From Rattus norvegicus (taxonomy: Eukaryota > Chordata > Mammalia > Rodentia > Muridae): 64,000 nt of DNA. Both the position numbers and the translations under genes were made by a program. The first letter of the stretch is position 1. Each line of letters begins with the position of its first letter. Location: positions 87,049,710 to 87,113,709 of the forward strand of contig NC_086020.1 of NCBI RefSeq assembly GCF_036323735.1, read 5' to 3'. Of this stretch, positions 11,680 to 24,195 are shown piece by piece. The notes under the pieces are model-generated. The model made no database searches. It was not told the DNA's origin and worked only from the letters and a program-made list of their open reading frames with translations.

Positions 11680-14617
11680 TTGTTGGAGCTAGTACATAGA
11701 ATCTCTAACTTGGATTGCACTCCATGATTAAGCTGTGATTAACAAGAGTAGAAGAGTCCTTGCAAGTGCTTAAGAGATATTTAGTCACACAAAGAAAAAT
11801 TTAGCTAATGGGGAGCTACCTCTACAACATCTGCAAAATTCATAGTATGTTAACCAGACCTGTTAAATATTACATGCTAGGATACACATTTGTTCACTAG
11901 AATTGTCTAGACATTTGTATCCATACCATAAGAAAGCAGACAACTCTACGAAATCCCATATTAAAAGGCAGGTGCCTAAGAAGTTAGTCAAAGAAATATT
12001 ATAGGATCACAACCAAAATCAAGGCCTAGTGTGCCATAAAGGTCCAGTTTTTTTCCTTGAGAAAACCATATTTCTGTCATATGGGTAGTAAGACCTCAGG
12101 TGACAAGAAGTAAAAAATGAAAAATATTTTGGGTTGAGAGCTCTCCTGATCAAGCAAGGCCTTTCCCTGAAGTTCTCATGTATAGAAGGAACCTAACATA
12201 GCTTTTTCTCAACCCAGGAATTTGTTTGGAAGATCAAGTAATAGCCTACATCCTGTGTAGAATTTGAGAGCATTCTTGATGATTCTGTGGTAGAAAATAA
12301 ATGAAGCTCCTTCTTCAAAACCAAGGATATGTTTGATAGAGTTGGTCATGATCTGGTACCAGGGCATTTGGAGAATATTTTATTCTGTTCCTGATAACCC
12401 AACTCTTCCTACCACATGGGGTTCAGGTTATCAGTTCCAATGCCACTGTGTGCTTGGTGAGTAATGTTCCCCTTAGGCAACAATGTTTCTTTAGCCTCCT
12501 CCTGTGTTTATATTATTGTATGTTGGTTTGTGCTGTCTTCGTATAAGGCACTCATTTCCATCCACATCCTCCCAGGAAATACTATACAAGATGTTAGTCA
12601 TATGAATCTTGTCTGACTTAGACATAGGTAGTGTAAGACTTCACCACCCCAGCTTTTTTATTTCCTTCTATTTTCCCAAACTTTCTCATCCCCTGCTGCA
12701 GGACACTGTCATTGAAAACTAATCTGCTCTTGCAGGATGCTTGTATACATAATAAATCCTCTGGAATTATCTTTACTGTATCCATCTTCCATCTGCCTAA
12801 GCAGTTAGACTTTCGGTCTCCTTTCCCAAGTGTTGAGTGTTTAACCTGCGGCCTCACTCTGCTTAAATGGGATGCAAAATCTGTTGTAGGCTGATTTTTC
12901 TATTAGCAATAGCCAGAACTGGATACATGATATTCTTCAAGAATATTTTCTTGATTAATGTCTTAAGTTCTTGGAGTTCTTTTTCCCAGGGATTGCATAG
13001 TAATTCTAGAACAGGTATACCTCCAACCTTCTATAAAATGTTTCTGAGGCTATCTCTCTTAATGTTGCTTGAGGTGGCCTTGATAAAAGTATGTAACTGC
13101 ATAGGATAATTGCCTTGCTTTCTATGGGATTAAAATTAAAATTACTAAATACTTAAAGAATTTAGTACAGTCATCATATTTTAAAATGACCAATTTGAGT
13201 CAGACAGCTAACTGAAAATTGCAGTAACAGGAAAAGGATTTGTGTGTGGAGCATGGCTTCTGCTTTCAGAGAGGAATGTGTGGAACAATTATTGTGTGCA
13301 CTGCACTGTGGAAGTGGTTACTCACTAACTGTACCTGTGTCTGTCAGGTTACAGACCTAAGGTTGTGCAGAGGCAAGGACAATGGGAATCTTATTAATGA
13401 CATTCTGTCTACTAAGGAAGCACTTAGTCTTTTTCCAAGTCCATATAGAGAAGCATTTTTTAAAATTTTTTATTATATTTTCCTTTTAAAAACATGACTT
13501 ACCGCTATTGTTTGAAAGTTTCTTTTCTTTAAATGCATCACTGCTCAAATCTGACAGTTTCTACTTCAATTTATTTTGGTCATTAAAAATGTTATTTTAT
13601 TTTTATTTATTTCTGTAAATGTCAATGTTTCTCATACTCTGGGCTTGTTGGTATGTGATCGCAAACTGCTTTGAACACCAAATCCTGCATCTGCTGCCTA
13701 GTACTAGGAAGACAGTTCTTTGACGCCTTCCTTGCTGAGTCTTGACTGGTCAGTGAAAAGCAAAAAAGGTACCAGTGAATGAGTATCTTCTGACCTCTTA
13801 GGCTTTCATTGGGGAATTAAAAATGAAGAGTGAACTGTGTTAAGAACACAGTTCAGGGACCTAATTCAAAACAGGTGTAGTCAAAACAAGAGTTCCTATG
13901 ACTTGAAAAAGTAATCGGAAATGCTCTGGGAGATGAGAATAATTTCTACTAAGGTACACATTTTCCAGAAAGGATAGAACTAGGAAGATCTGTATTTGAT
14001 TTCTGTGCACTCAATCAGGGAGATGCAACTGTCCTTTGTCCTAGCTTAATAGATATTGAGAATTCTAGATAATGAGATATTCTAACAGGCCTACCAATCA
14101 GAAATATCAGTGGAATATAGCTTCTGTGTTCTTTCCAATATATTCTCCTCTGGTGCTGCTGTAGAAAATTGGGCAGGTAAATTCCATTCATACAATGGTG
14201 AGCATGGGGAACACTTTCTCCAGAGTAGGGGAGCAGGATAACTCAGCTGTTAGAGCTTCTGAGTTGAGGATAGACTTTTAACCAGACTGTGTACTTGTTG
14301 GTCCATGTGCCCACCTGGGTAGTGGCTCTTTCCTTCCAAGCTTTCTTGATTGTGCATTCCCTGGGGAGAAGGAAGCTCTCCAGACCAGCTATGGGATGAT
14401 ATGGTGCTTTTACCCTCACTATCCTGTGTGCACACACAGGCATTGTTTTTTGTAGTTGGTGAGAAGATAGAATGTAGAACTGAAGGTCTGTTTTTAGAAG
14501 TTCTGAATGTTGCATTCTACTTCCTAATTTGCCCTTTGAATTTTACAAAGTTTTTAGACCTAGTAGGAAAGTCATCATAAGGATTATCTTTCAGAAATAC
14601 TTGGTTAAAATCTTAGG

Positions 14618-14804
14618 GCTAGAGAAATAGAGTAGTCATTAAGAGCGCTTGATGCTCTTCCAGAGGAACACATTACAGTGCCCAGGACCCAAAACATGTG
14701 GATCAAAACTGCTTTTAACTCCACCTCCAAGGGATATCATTACTACATTACTTGGTATACTTACATACTCATGTGAGCACTGGCATATGCATGAATGCAT
14801 GTGT

Positions 14805-14859
<55 letters not shown>

Positions 14860-14900
14860 AAACACAGAGATACATATTCATAAATAAAAACAGCAGTTAA
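14618..14900 (+). mobile_element. B3-like SINE with internal (CA)n
   Basis: The tRNA-derived 5' part (AGGGCTAGAGAAATAG, then ATGCTCTTCCAGAGG) is followed by the B3 middle, a CA tract at 14,806-14,858 and an AATAAA-rich tail. The same element is in the right arm at 37,619-37,905, so it predates the duplication. Confidence 0.8.
14806..14858. repeat. (CA)n microsatellite
   Basis: About 26 CA units, inside the SINE. The right-arm counterpart is the GT tract at 37,654-37,704 of nearly equal length. Confidence 0.97.
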
Positions 14901-14990
14901 ATGCTTGGTGGGGACCCATGCCTTTAAGCCAAGAACTCTGGAGGAAGTGGCAGGTGGATCTCTGTGTTCAAGACCATCTTTTTTTCAAAA
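14901..14990 (+). mobile_element. B1 SINE, left half
   Basis: GCTTGGTGGGGACCCATGCC, GAACTCTGGAGGAAGTGGCAG and GTGGATCTCTGTGTTCAAGACC follow the B1 consensus order. The element stops at about its middle and meets an A-rich stretch. The same copy is at 37,531-37,618 in the right arm. Confidence 0.75.
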
Positions 14991-15394
14991 ACCAAATAAA
15001 GGAATAAAAGTGAAAACAAAACTTCTTTTAGTTTTCCATGATTCAGGGGTATTTAATTCCAGGAGAAAGGGAAGTTTGTGAGCTGCAGAGGTTTCTCAGG
15101 TGTGCATTGGGTTGAATGGATGGATAAAGCTGATTCTACATCTTGTTTTGTAGATCATGTGGCATGAAACACACATTATTCTTCCATGTAATTTTGCCTG
15201 TGAAATTTAGTGAATTTCCATTTACCTGAGACCCGAAGGTTCTACATTGCCATAGTAGACCTTTCTGATACATTTGCAAGTGAACTCTAGAGCATGGAAC
15301 TCTCTGGAAGAAATATCAGTAGCTGGTAGGTCAAAAAGACAGCAGTTTAGGAGTAACTTTGAGTTAATTTTGTGTGAGTTGTGAAGCCTGCCTA
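14991..15394. other. Non-repeat DNA shared by both arms
   Basis: No gene or repeat recognised. It pairs with 37,069-37,450 in the right arm at high identity. Confidence 0.6.
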
Positions 15395-17204
15395 TAATTT
15401 ATTTTTATTTATTATTATACAATATTTTAGGCTCCCCTTCCTCCTCTTCTTTCATCCCCCACATCCTTTCTCCCCCATGGCAATTGCTTCTAGATTTCAT
15501 TTCAGTAAAAGCAAGCCTCTTAGTGATGTCAACTGAACAATGCATAAAGATGTAATAAAATTAGGAATAAACCATTATATGAAGCCTAGACAAGCTAAGC
15601 CATTAGGGAGGAAAAGGCCCTAGAGTAGGAAAAAGAGCCAAAGACACTCCTACCTTTACTTTTATGATTTCCACACAACCCACAGCCTGTATGCAAAGGG
15701 CCTAATGCAGACCCATGTAGGATCCATGATTGTTGCTTCCCTCTCTGAGCTCCTATTAGCCCTTTTCATTGATTTGGTGGGCCTTATTCTCACTATGTCC
15801 TTGAATATCTGAGTCTAATAATCCTTCGTCCTCCAATTTCTCAGGGTTCTTTAAGTTACCACTTAATGCCTGGGACTAGATATCTGCATCTGTTCCCAGG
15901 AGCTGTTGGAAGAAGTCTTTCTGATGAGTATTGAGCTAGTTAACATATAGTTCAGCAGAATATCATTAGGATTCACTTAATTGACTTACTCAATATGATC
16001 TTTTCTGGTTCCGGATCCTGTATTTCTAGGAGACTTTACTAGTGCCATCATCATAGCATTCAGTAAGTTTCCACTGCATTAGTATTCTGCTTGCCCCTAA
16101 TTCCCCAGCTCTTCCAATACTCACTACTCATACTCTCCCTTTCTGCCTCTCTTCCCCACCTCATCTATCCTGTTCCCATCCCACACAGCACCCCCCACAC
16201 ACACCTTCTGTCCACACAAAAATTCTATTCTATTTCTACTTCCCAGGGAGATCCTTGCCATCCCACCTAAAGCACTTCCTTTCTCAGTCTCTCTGGGTTA
16301 ATAGAAAGTTTTATGATTATCTTTCACCTAAAGGATAATATGTTCTTGTAAGGGAGTGCAAACAATGCTTTTCTTTCTTGTTCTGAGTTACACACTCAGG
16401 ATGATTTTTATGTGTGTGTGTGATTCCATGCAAATATCAAGACTCTGTTTTTTCTAACAGCTGAATACTACTCCATTGTTTAAATATATACCACATTTTA
16501 ATTACCCATTTGAGGGATTATCTAGGTTGTTTCCAGTATTTGCCTATTATGAATAAAGATGCTGTGAATATAATTGAACCAGTGTCCTTTAAATAGAATG
16601 TAGCATTATTTGGCTTTAAGTTCAAGAGTGAATTAGCTGGATTTTGAGGAACCAGCATAATTATTTCCATAGTGGTTGTAGAATTTGTTCTTCCATCAAG
16701 ATTGGACAGGTATCTCCCTTGCTTCACATCCTTGTTTTGTCACTTATTTTGTTGATCTTAGCCGTTTTGACATGTTTATAAGGGAATCTGAAAATAATTT
16801 TGATTTTCATTTCACTGAAGAATAAAGATGGTGTATATGCCTTTAAATGTTCTTTGATGATTTGAGATTCCTGTATTGAGTATTCTGCATAAGTCTGTAC
16901 CCGACTTTAAATTGGATTGTTTGGTTTCTTGGTGTTTAATTTATTGTGTTCTTGATATATTTCAGATACTATCCCTCTATTAAACGTGGACTTGATAAAA
17001 ATCCTTTTTTTCCACCAGCCATGTTATTCTTTGGCCTATAAAAGCAATTTAGTATCATGAGTTTCAATTTATTTACTGTTCAACTTTGTGCACTCATGAT
17101 CGGTATTCTGTTCAGGAATTGTGTCTTATGTCACTGTGTTCTTTACTCTTTATGAGGTTCAGTGTGTCTGGGTTTATATTGAGCTCTTTGGTCTGGAGCG
17201 GAAT

Positions 17205-17887
17205 GTTTCTCTAATTAATTGATTGAATAATAAATATGACAAGAAGCCAATCTCTTGGTAAGGAGGAGGCAGGCCTTCAGGGTCTTAGAGAGGAAGAGTG
17301 AATACTGGCAGAGAGCAGGCATTTTAGTGTGGCAAAGGGAAATCAAGTGAAACCTAGATCAGGGACTATAAGATCTGGCGGTGGATTTGGATTCTGCCAC
17401 CACCATTGGAAGATTTCCAACATAGACTTGTCGGTGAGTTTAGGATGGTAATTTATGTACCCAGTTGTTGTGTTATCTTTGGATTATAAACTAAGATTAA
17501 AACTAATAGTGTTTTATTTTAAATGACTCAGGTTAGACAAAGGAAAAGAACATAGCTGATATGGTATCCAGCAAGCCTTTCGGATGCAAGACTGGGCAAG
17601 AACTGAGCTCCAGGATATAGCTGAGTGCTCGATGTCAAAAGTGCATCCCCAGCTAGTCACAGGAACTTAGGAGTGGAGAGTGATTTGTCAGCAGCTGGCT
17701 GTGGGGACAGGAAACAGTCCCACAGCTCTGGAGAGGCAGACCTGGTGTTTGTGGGAGAGGTGTTAGAGAGAAGAAGCATGCAGCCTTGGTCTCAGGCTAT
17801 TTACCGGGCTGAAAACAGACCAGGACTGCCAGTGCCCAGCCAGCAATAGTGTGGATTGCTTTTTAATAATTACAGGCAGTATTAATC
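17205..17887 (-). mobile_element. Unclassified insertion, possibly LTR-derived
   Basis: LINE-1 ORF2 homology stops near 17,205 and resumes at 17,887 (CCACTTGGACTTAAAC). The about 680 bases between belong to neither LINE-1 nor any SINE I know. A minus-strand AATAAA near 17,515 and GC-richer DNA at 17,620-17,850 would fit a solo LTR in minus orientation, but I did not find TG/CA ends or a target duplication. A plus-strand frame of 74 codons at 17,625-17,849 is preserved in the right-arm copy (34,545-35,246). I do not recognise its protein. Confidence 0.5.
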
Positions 17888-18711
17888 CACTTGGACTTAA
17901 ACTCTTGTGCAGGATGATGAATATTCATCGACTTGTATTCTACTTGCATGTTTCTAGTTAGAGTAGTAAACTATGTATTGATGATACTTTTCTTTTGTTA
18001 TTCAGTCTTTCTATCTTCTTTATCAAAAATCAAATGTCAATAGGTGTGTGCATTTATTCTGAGTCTTTGATTTAATTCTACAAATTAGTATGTTTAATTT
18101 ATGCTAATGCCTTGATATTTTTACTTTTAAACCTCTGTAGTACACCTTGATATAAGAAATGTCAATACATTCAAAAGTTCTATCATTATTCAGGTATGAT
18201 CTTAACTCTTATGGGTTTTTTTTTCCATATGAAATTAAATATTGTCCTTTCAAGATGTGAAAGAATTCTGTTGGAATTTTATTGTGGATTGCATTGATAT
18301 TGTAGATTGCTTTTGGTATTAAGGCCAGTTTTACTATGTTAATTCTATCCACAGTTGAGCATGGGAGATCCTTCCAGGTTCTGCTAACATTCAAATTATT
18401 TTTTAAAGACTTGAAGTTCTCATCATAGGAGCCTTTGGCTTGTGTGGTTACAGTTAATTATTGGGGTCTATTGTAAACTGTGTTGTTTCTCTCTTGTCCT
18501 ACTGAGCTCATTTATTCCTTATTTACGGGAGAACTACCAAACTTGTTTTTGAGTTAATTTTTATCTAAACATTTTGCTGATGGAATTTATCAATTAGAGG
18601 TTTCCTGAAAATCATTTTGGTATAACTTATTTTCAGTATTATATCAGTTACAAATCATAGAACTTTATTCCCTTTCCAAATTGCATTCCTTTGATCTCTT
18701 TCAGTTTTCTT

Positions 18712-19274
18712 TTTTTGAATCTGTATTAACTTGAGTATTTCTTATTTACATTTCAATTTTTATTCCCCTTCCCGGTTTCCCTGCCAACATCCCCGTTACC
18801 CCTTCCCACTCCGTTTCTATATGGGCTTCCCCTCCTCATCCTCCCCCCATTACCACCCTTCCCCCAAAAATCACGTTCACTAGGTGTTCAGTCTTGGCAG
18901 GACCAAGGGCTTCTCCTTCCACTGGTGCTCTTATTAGGCTATTCATTACTACCTATGAGGTTGGAGCCCAGGGTCGTCCATGTATAGTCTTTGGGTAGTG
19001 GCTTAGTCCCTGGAAACTCTGGTTGGTTGGCATTGTTGTTCATATGGAGTCTGGAGCCCCTTCAAGCTCTTCCAGTCCTTTCTCTGATTCCTTCAACGGG
19101 GGTCCTGTTCTCAGTCCAGTGGTTTGCTGCTGGCATTCGCCTATGTATTTGCTATATTATGGGTGTGTCTCTCAGTAGAGATCTACATCTGGTTCCTGTC
19201 GGCCTTCACTTCTTTGTTTCATCCATCTAGTTTGGTGGCTGTATATATATAGACCACATATGGGGCAGGCTCTG
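18712..19274 (-). mobile_element. Young LINE-1 3'UTR fragment, shared by both arms
   Basis: This is a severely 5'-truncated rat-type LINE-1: 3'UTR with the C-rich (G-rich on the minus strand) block at 18,786-18,868 and the end of the 3'UTR near 18,725. The target-site duplication CTCTTTCAGTTTTCTT flanks it at 18,696-18,711 and 19,275-19,290. The right arm has the same insertion at 33,166-33,727 with both flanking copies of the duplication, so it was present before the arms were duplicated. Confidence 0.9.
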
Positions 19275-20896
19275 CTCTTTCAGTTTTCTTATTGTTCTAG
19301 TTAGAAGTTCAAGTACTGGATTGCATCGATGTGGTCAGAGTGTCCGACCTTGTCTTCTTCTGGTTTTAGTGGAATTGCTTTGTGTTTCTATTTAATTTAT
19401 TTGCTATAGGATTGGTGTACATTTCCCCTTTCCTAACCTTTCCAATACATTTGTCTTGGACTGTTTTATATTGTCAAAACTTTCTTTCCATCTTATGAGT
19501 TTCTAATGCTTATGTTATTTTTTTATTTCTGTCTGTTTTTACTGTGTTCTAAATTGACAGATTTTCATATGTTGTATGATCCCTGAATTTCCCTGGATGA
19601 AGCTTACTTGATCATGGTAGATGGTCCTTTTGACTTTTCTTCAACTTGGTTTGAAAATAGTTTATTAACCATGTTTGCATCTATATTCAAAAGTGAAGAT
19701 GGTCTATAATTCTCTTTCCTTGTATGGTTTGGACCTCACGATGTCTCTGGCTTCATAAAATTAATTTGGCAATATTCTCTCTGTTTATTTTTTGTGAAAT
19801 AATTTGAGGAGTATTGGTAAATAGGTATTCCTTGAATTTCTAGTAGAATTCTGCAATAAGACAATCTGAAGTTGTAGTTTTTTATTTGGACAATTTTAAT
19901 AACTTTCTTTTTTATAGAGGCTATATATCCTTTGAATTTTTGTATCACAATATAAATTTCTAACTGATATCTCTTGATAATTGTCCATTTCTATTAGAAT
20001 CTTTCATTATATGGTATACACATATTTTTAAATTTAGACATGATTACTCTATGGATTTTCTCAATGTCTGTTGTTATGTATGTTTTTCTTTTAATTTATG
20101 ATTTTGTTCATTAGCTTACTCTCCATGTCTTTAAGTTAGTTTGTATAAAGATCTTCTCTGTCATCGTAATTTTTGCAACGAACCAACTCTATTGCATTCA
20201 CTCTGCTTACTGTTGTCTTTATTTATATTTCATTTGTTTTTGCACTCAGTTTGATTATTTTTATAGTTTATTCATATTGAGTATGATTGCTTCCTTTTCT
20301 TCTATGTTTTTTCAGGTTTGCAGTTCATTTGCTGTTATGAAGTGTCTTCACTTTTTTTAATTTTAATATAGTTACTTAGTATTATGAAGTTTCTTCTTAG
20401 TACTGTTTTCATTGCATATGATATGATGTTCAATCAATTTAATTGAATTCTAGAATTACTTTTAATTTCTTTCTTTTTCTAGTTCTCCAGTTTTCATTCA
20501 GAAAAGTTATGCTGTTTCCATGAGTTTATAGCATTCGTCCTGTCTCTTTTGTTATAATCCATCTTTAATATGTGTAAAACTTGTAGAATCGTGGAGTTTA
20601 TTTCAATTTCTTTATATGTGTTGAGTCTTGCTGTGTGACTGAAGATGTGGCCATTTTTAGAGAAAGTTCTGTGAGTTGTTAAGAAGAACATATATTCTAT
20701 ATTCTTTGGTTTTGTGTGGAATATTCAGTAGACACCTGTTACATCTATTTGTTTTACAACATCTCATAGCTCCAGGGATTCTCCATTTAATTTTCATTCA
20801 GATGATCTATTATTTAGTGACAGTGCATTACTGTAGTCACCATTTTCAAAGTTTGAAGGACAATGTGATGTTTAATCTTTAAAAATATGAATGTCA

Positions 20897-20989
20897 GGGT
20901 TGGGGATTTAGCTCAGGGTAGAGCGCTTGCCTAGGAAGCGCAAGGCCCTGGGTTCGGTCCCCAGCTCCGAAAAAAAAAAAAGAACCAAA
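20897..20989 (+). mobile_element. ID SINE in the spacer
   Basis: ID core with A-box-like and B-box-like segments and an A-rich tail. The 16-base target-site duplication AAAAATATGAATGTCA lies at 20,881-20,896 and 20,990-21,005. One T is missing after GCTCAG in the A-box region, so pol III activity may be reduced. It inserted into ORF2 of the old LINE-1. Confidence 0.95.
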
Positions 20990-21150
20990 AAAAATATGAA
21001 TGTCATGCATTTAGACATAGATGTTCAGAATTGATATGTCAAATTGGTGTATTTTCTTTAATAAATAGGAAATGTCCTTCCCACTTTCTTTTGCTTAACT
21101 TTGGTTTAATGTCTATTTTGTTAGATATAGACAGGCTATATCTTAATTCT

Positions 21151-21593
21151 TTTTTTTTTTATTAACTTGAGTATTTCTTATTTACATTTCGAGTGTTATT
21201 CCCTTTCCCGGTTTCCGGGCAAACATCCCCCTAATCCCTCCCCCTCCCCTTCTTTATGGTTGTTCCCCTCCCCATCCTCCTCCCATTGTCGCCCTCCCCC
21301 CAAAAATCACGTTCACTGGGGGTTCAGTCTTAGCAGGACCAAGGGCTTCCCCTTCCACTGGTGATCTTACTAGAATATTCATTGCTACCTATGAGGTCAG
21401 AGTCCAGGGTCAGTCCATGTATAGTCTTTAGGTAGTGGCTTAGTCCCTGGAAGCTCTGGTTGCTTGGCATTGTTGTTCATAAGGGGTCTTGAGCCCCTTC
21501 AAGCTCTTCCAGTTCTTTCTCTGATTCCTTCAACGGGGGTCCCGTTCTCAGTTCAGTGTTTTGCTGCTGGCATTCGCCTCTGTATTTGAACAG
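21151..21593 (-). mobile_element. Young LINE-1 3'UTR fragment in the spacer
   Basis: A poly-T run at 21,151, then the standard rat LINE-1 3' end in reverse, cut off after about 440 bases in the 3'UTR (CATTCGCCTCTGTATTTG). The duplication CTTAATTCT at 21,142-21,150 and 21,594-21,602 marks the target site. It has no partner in the right arm because it lies inside the spacer. Confidence 0.92.
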
Positions 21594-21800
21594 CTTAATT
21601 CTTAATTCCATTTCTTTGGAAAATATTTCCCAGTCCTTTATTCTGACCTATTGTCTATATTTAATGTAGAGCTGTGTTTCATGTATATATCAGAAGGATG
21701 GGTCCTGTTTCACATTCATTCTGATAGTCTGAGTCTATTATGAGGGAATTGATGCCATTTTTGTTGAGATATATCAATGACAAATGCTTGTTAATTACTC

Positions 21801-21895
21801 GCTTTCTTTCTTTCTTTCTTCCTTCCTTCCTTCCTTCCTTCCTTCCTTCCTTCCTGCCTCCCTTCTTCCTTCCTCCCTTCCTTTCTTTCTTTCAT
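21801..21895. repeat. (CTTT)n/(CTTC)n tract
   Basis: A pyrimidine-only run of mixed CTTT and CTTC tetramers lies between the ORF2 and ORF1 remnants of the old LINE-1. Confidence 0.96.
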
Positions 21896-22601
21896 AGTGG
21901 TGGTGGTTGTTGAAAGACTGTGCGCACATGTGTATGTTTCCCTTTTTAAGATTTTTTTGATGTGAGGCTATCTATTTCCTGTGTTTTTATGGGTGTAGTT
22001 AACCTCATGGGATTGGAGTTCTCCTGACAACTTCTGTAGGATTTTATTTTAGAATATAATGTTGTTTCTATACTTGGTGACTGAAAATTTTGCTGGGTCT
22101 TTGATGATAGCTGTTGTTTCATGAGAGTTGGAGTTTCCAAGCTCTTCTGTCTGAAAATTCTCAATTGAATAGTCACATTTAAGTCTAATAGATCTTTGTA
22201 CACGTGGTACTTGGTCTTTTCCTCTTTCAGCTTTTAATATTCTTTCATTGTTGTGTATGTTTAGCATTTTGACTATTGTGTAGTTAAGAAGCATTCTCTT
22301 CTGTTCGAATCTATTTGCTGTTCTGTATATGTCTAATGAATTTTTAGGTTTTTATTTCTTTAGTTATGAAATTTTTCTTTATAAATATGTTAGATATATT
22401 TTCTTTGCAATTAAGCTGGTACTCTTCTTCTTCTTCTGTATTTTGTAATTACTAGGTTAAGATTTTTCATGTTGTCCCTGATTTATGGGATTTTTTTGTC
22501 AGGAGTTTTTTTTTTATTTATTTCATATATCTTTAATCAGTGTATCTATTTCTTCCACAGTTTCTTCAATGCATAAATTTTCTTTTCATCTCTTATATAC
22601 A

Positions 22602-24005
22602 GAGAAACTAACAGAAGTTATTAACCAAAAACAGATATATATATACAACATTTCATCCTAAAAAGAATACACCTTCTTCTCAGCACCAAATGGTACCTTG
22701 TCCAAAATTGACTATATAATTGGTCACAAACAGGCCTCAACTGATACAAGAAGATTAAAACAATCCCATGCATCCTATCAGATCACCATGGGCTAAGGCT
22801 TATATTCAATAACAATAAAAGTGACAGAAAGTCCACATACACATGGAAGTTGAACAATACTGTACTCAATGGTAACTTGGTCAAGGAAGAAATAAAGAAA
22901 GAAATTAAAGACTTTTGAGAATGTAGTGAATATGAAGGTTTAGCATATCCAAACTTCTGGTACACAATGAAAGCAGTGCTAAGAGGAAAACTCCCTCCAA
23001 AATGAACTTGGAAAGAGCATACATTAGCAACTTTATAGCACACCTAAAAGCTTTAGAACAAAAAGAAGGAAATAATAAAATTCAGGGCTGAAATCCCCTG
23101 AAACAAAAAGAACTAAACAAAGAATCAACAAAAGCAGAAGCTGGTTCTTTAAGAAAATTAACAAGATAGATAAACCCTTAGGGAGACTAGCCAGAAGGCA
23201 CAGAGAGTATTAAAATTAACAAAATCAGAAATTAAAAGGGAGACATAACAACAGAAACTGCAGAAATTCATAACATCATTTGATCCTACAAAAAAGCCTA
23301 TTTTCCACAAAGGAAAATCTGGATGAAATGAAAAATTTTCTAGACAAATACTAGGTAACAAAGTTAAATCAGGATCAGAGAAACCATCAAAAGAGGCCCA
23401 CATCTCCTAAAGTAATAGATGAATAGAGGCAGTCATTAAAGACTCCCAACCAAAACTTCCCAGGACTAGATGCATTTAGTGCAGAATTCTATCAGAACTT
23501 CATACCAATACTCTTCAAATTATTCCACAAAATAGAAATGGAAGGAACATTATCCAATTCCCTCTTTGAAGCCACAATTACACTTATAACCAAAGAACAC
23601 AAAGACCCTACAATGAAACAGCACTCCGGAGCGATTTCCCTCATGAATATCAATGGAAAAGTACTCAATAAAAATTCTCGCAAACCAAATCCAAGAACAC
23701 ATCAAAAAGATCCTGCATCGTTATCAAGTAGGCTTCATCCCAGGGATGCAGGGATGGTTCAGTATATGGAAATCCATTAATGTAATGCACTTTATAAACA
23801 AACTCAAAGAAAAAACACATACATAAGAAAAATACCAACCAACTAGAGCTCCTAGGGATTAGACTACTACCCAAAGAGTACATACACATGGACAGATTCA
23901 TGGCTCTAGCTGCATATGTAGCAGAGGATAGCCTTGTTGGGCACAAATGGGAGGAGAAGCCCTTGGTACTGCCAAGGCTGGAGCCCCCATTGTAGGGGAA
24001 TGTCA
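22602..24005 (+). mobile_element. Internally deleted LINE-1
   Basis: ORF2 begins in the endonuclease domain (GAGAAACTAACAGAAG) and runs to the start of the reverse transcriptase domain near 23,822. It then jumps directly to 3'UTR sequence (CTACCCAAAGAGTACATACA and following) to about 24,005. Roughly 2.5-3 kb of ORF2 is missing between. Frameshifts and stops are common in what remains. The B2 SINE follows immediately. Confidence 0.82.
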
Positions 24006-24023
24006 TGGCAGGGAGGTAGGAAA

Positions 24024-24195
24024 GGGGGTAGAGAGATGGGTAAGAGGTTAAGAGCACTGACTGATCTTCCAGAGGTCCAGAATTCAAATCCCAGCAACCA
24101 CATTGGTTTCTCACAACCATCTGTAATGGGAATCACTGCCCCCTTCTGGTGTGCCTGAAGACAGATAAAGTGTAGTTATATCAAATTACAAAAAG
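24024..24195 (+). mobile_element. B2 SINE
   Basis: GAGATGGGTAAGAGGTTAAG, CACTGACTGATCTTCCAGAGG, CCCAGCAACCACATTGG and GTGCCTGAAGACAG follow the B2 consensus order from tRNA-derived head to tail. The element is almost complete. Confidence 0.93.

Larger units (their letters stand above)
9161..14590. other. 5,430-bp block present only in the left arm
   Basis: Mostly unrecognised AT-rich sequence with a B3-like SINE remnant at 9,675-9,790 and a pair of overlapping minus-strand frames at 11,259-11,679. The block starts and ends at TCAGAA (9,161 and 14,591), and the right arm has a single TCAGAA at the junction (37,915-37,920 on the opposite strand). I saw no gene with convincing coding features in it. 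Confidence 0.8.
1..20310. repeat. Left arm of a large inverted duplication
   Basis: Read in reverse complement, this interval matches 32,138-51,227 block by block. Paired blocks are 1-4,680 with 46,474-51,227, 6,147-6,284 with 39,220-39,357, 7,952-9,166 with 37,915-39,219, and 14,591-20,310 with 32,138-37,920. The match includes ordinary single-copy DNA (for example 4,300-4,680 and 8,100-8,340), so it is not just two LINE-1 copies aligning. A hand comparison of about 77 bases near 17,655 gave 7 mismatches. The arm continues to the left of base 1, so its outer end is not seen. Blocks 4,681-6,146, 6,285-7,951 and 9,161-14,590 exist only in this arm. Confidence 0.9.
15395..22590 (-). mobile_element. 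Old LINE-1 (Lx-like), near full length, with nested insertions
   Basis: Reading on the minus strand from 22,590: ORF1 remnants (21,900-22,590), the inter-ORF region, ORF2 endonuclease (about 20,450-21,800), the reverse transcriptase and C-terminal regions (16,440-20,400) and an Lx-type 3'UTR (15,395-16,440). Stops and frameshifts are throughout. Four later events interrupt it: an unclassified element at 17,205-17,887, a young LINE-1 fragment at 18,712-19,274, an ID at 20,897 and another young LINE-1 fragment at 21,151-21,593. The element crosses the inner end of the left arm (20,310) without a break, while the right-arm copy stops there. Confidence 0.85.
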
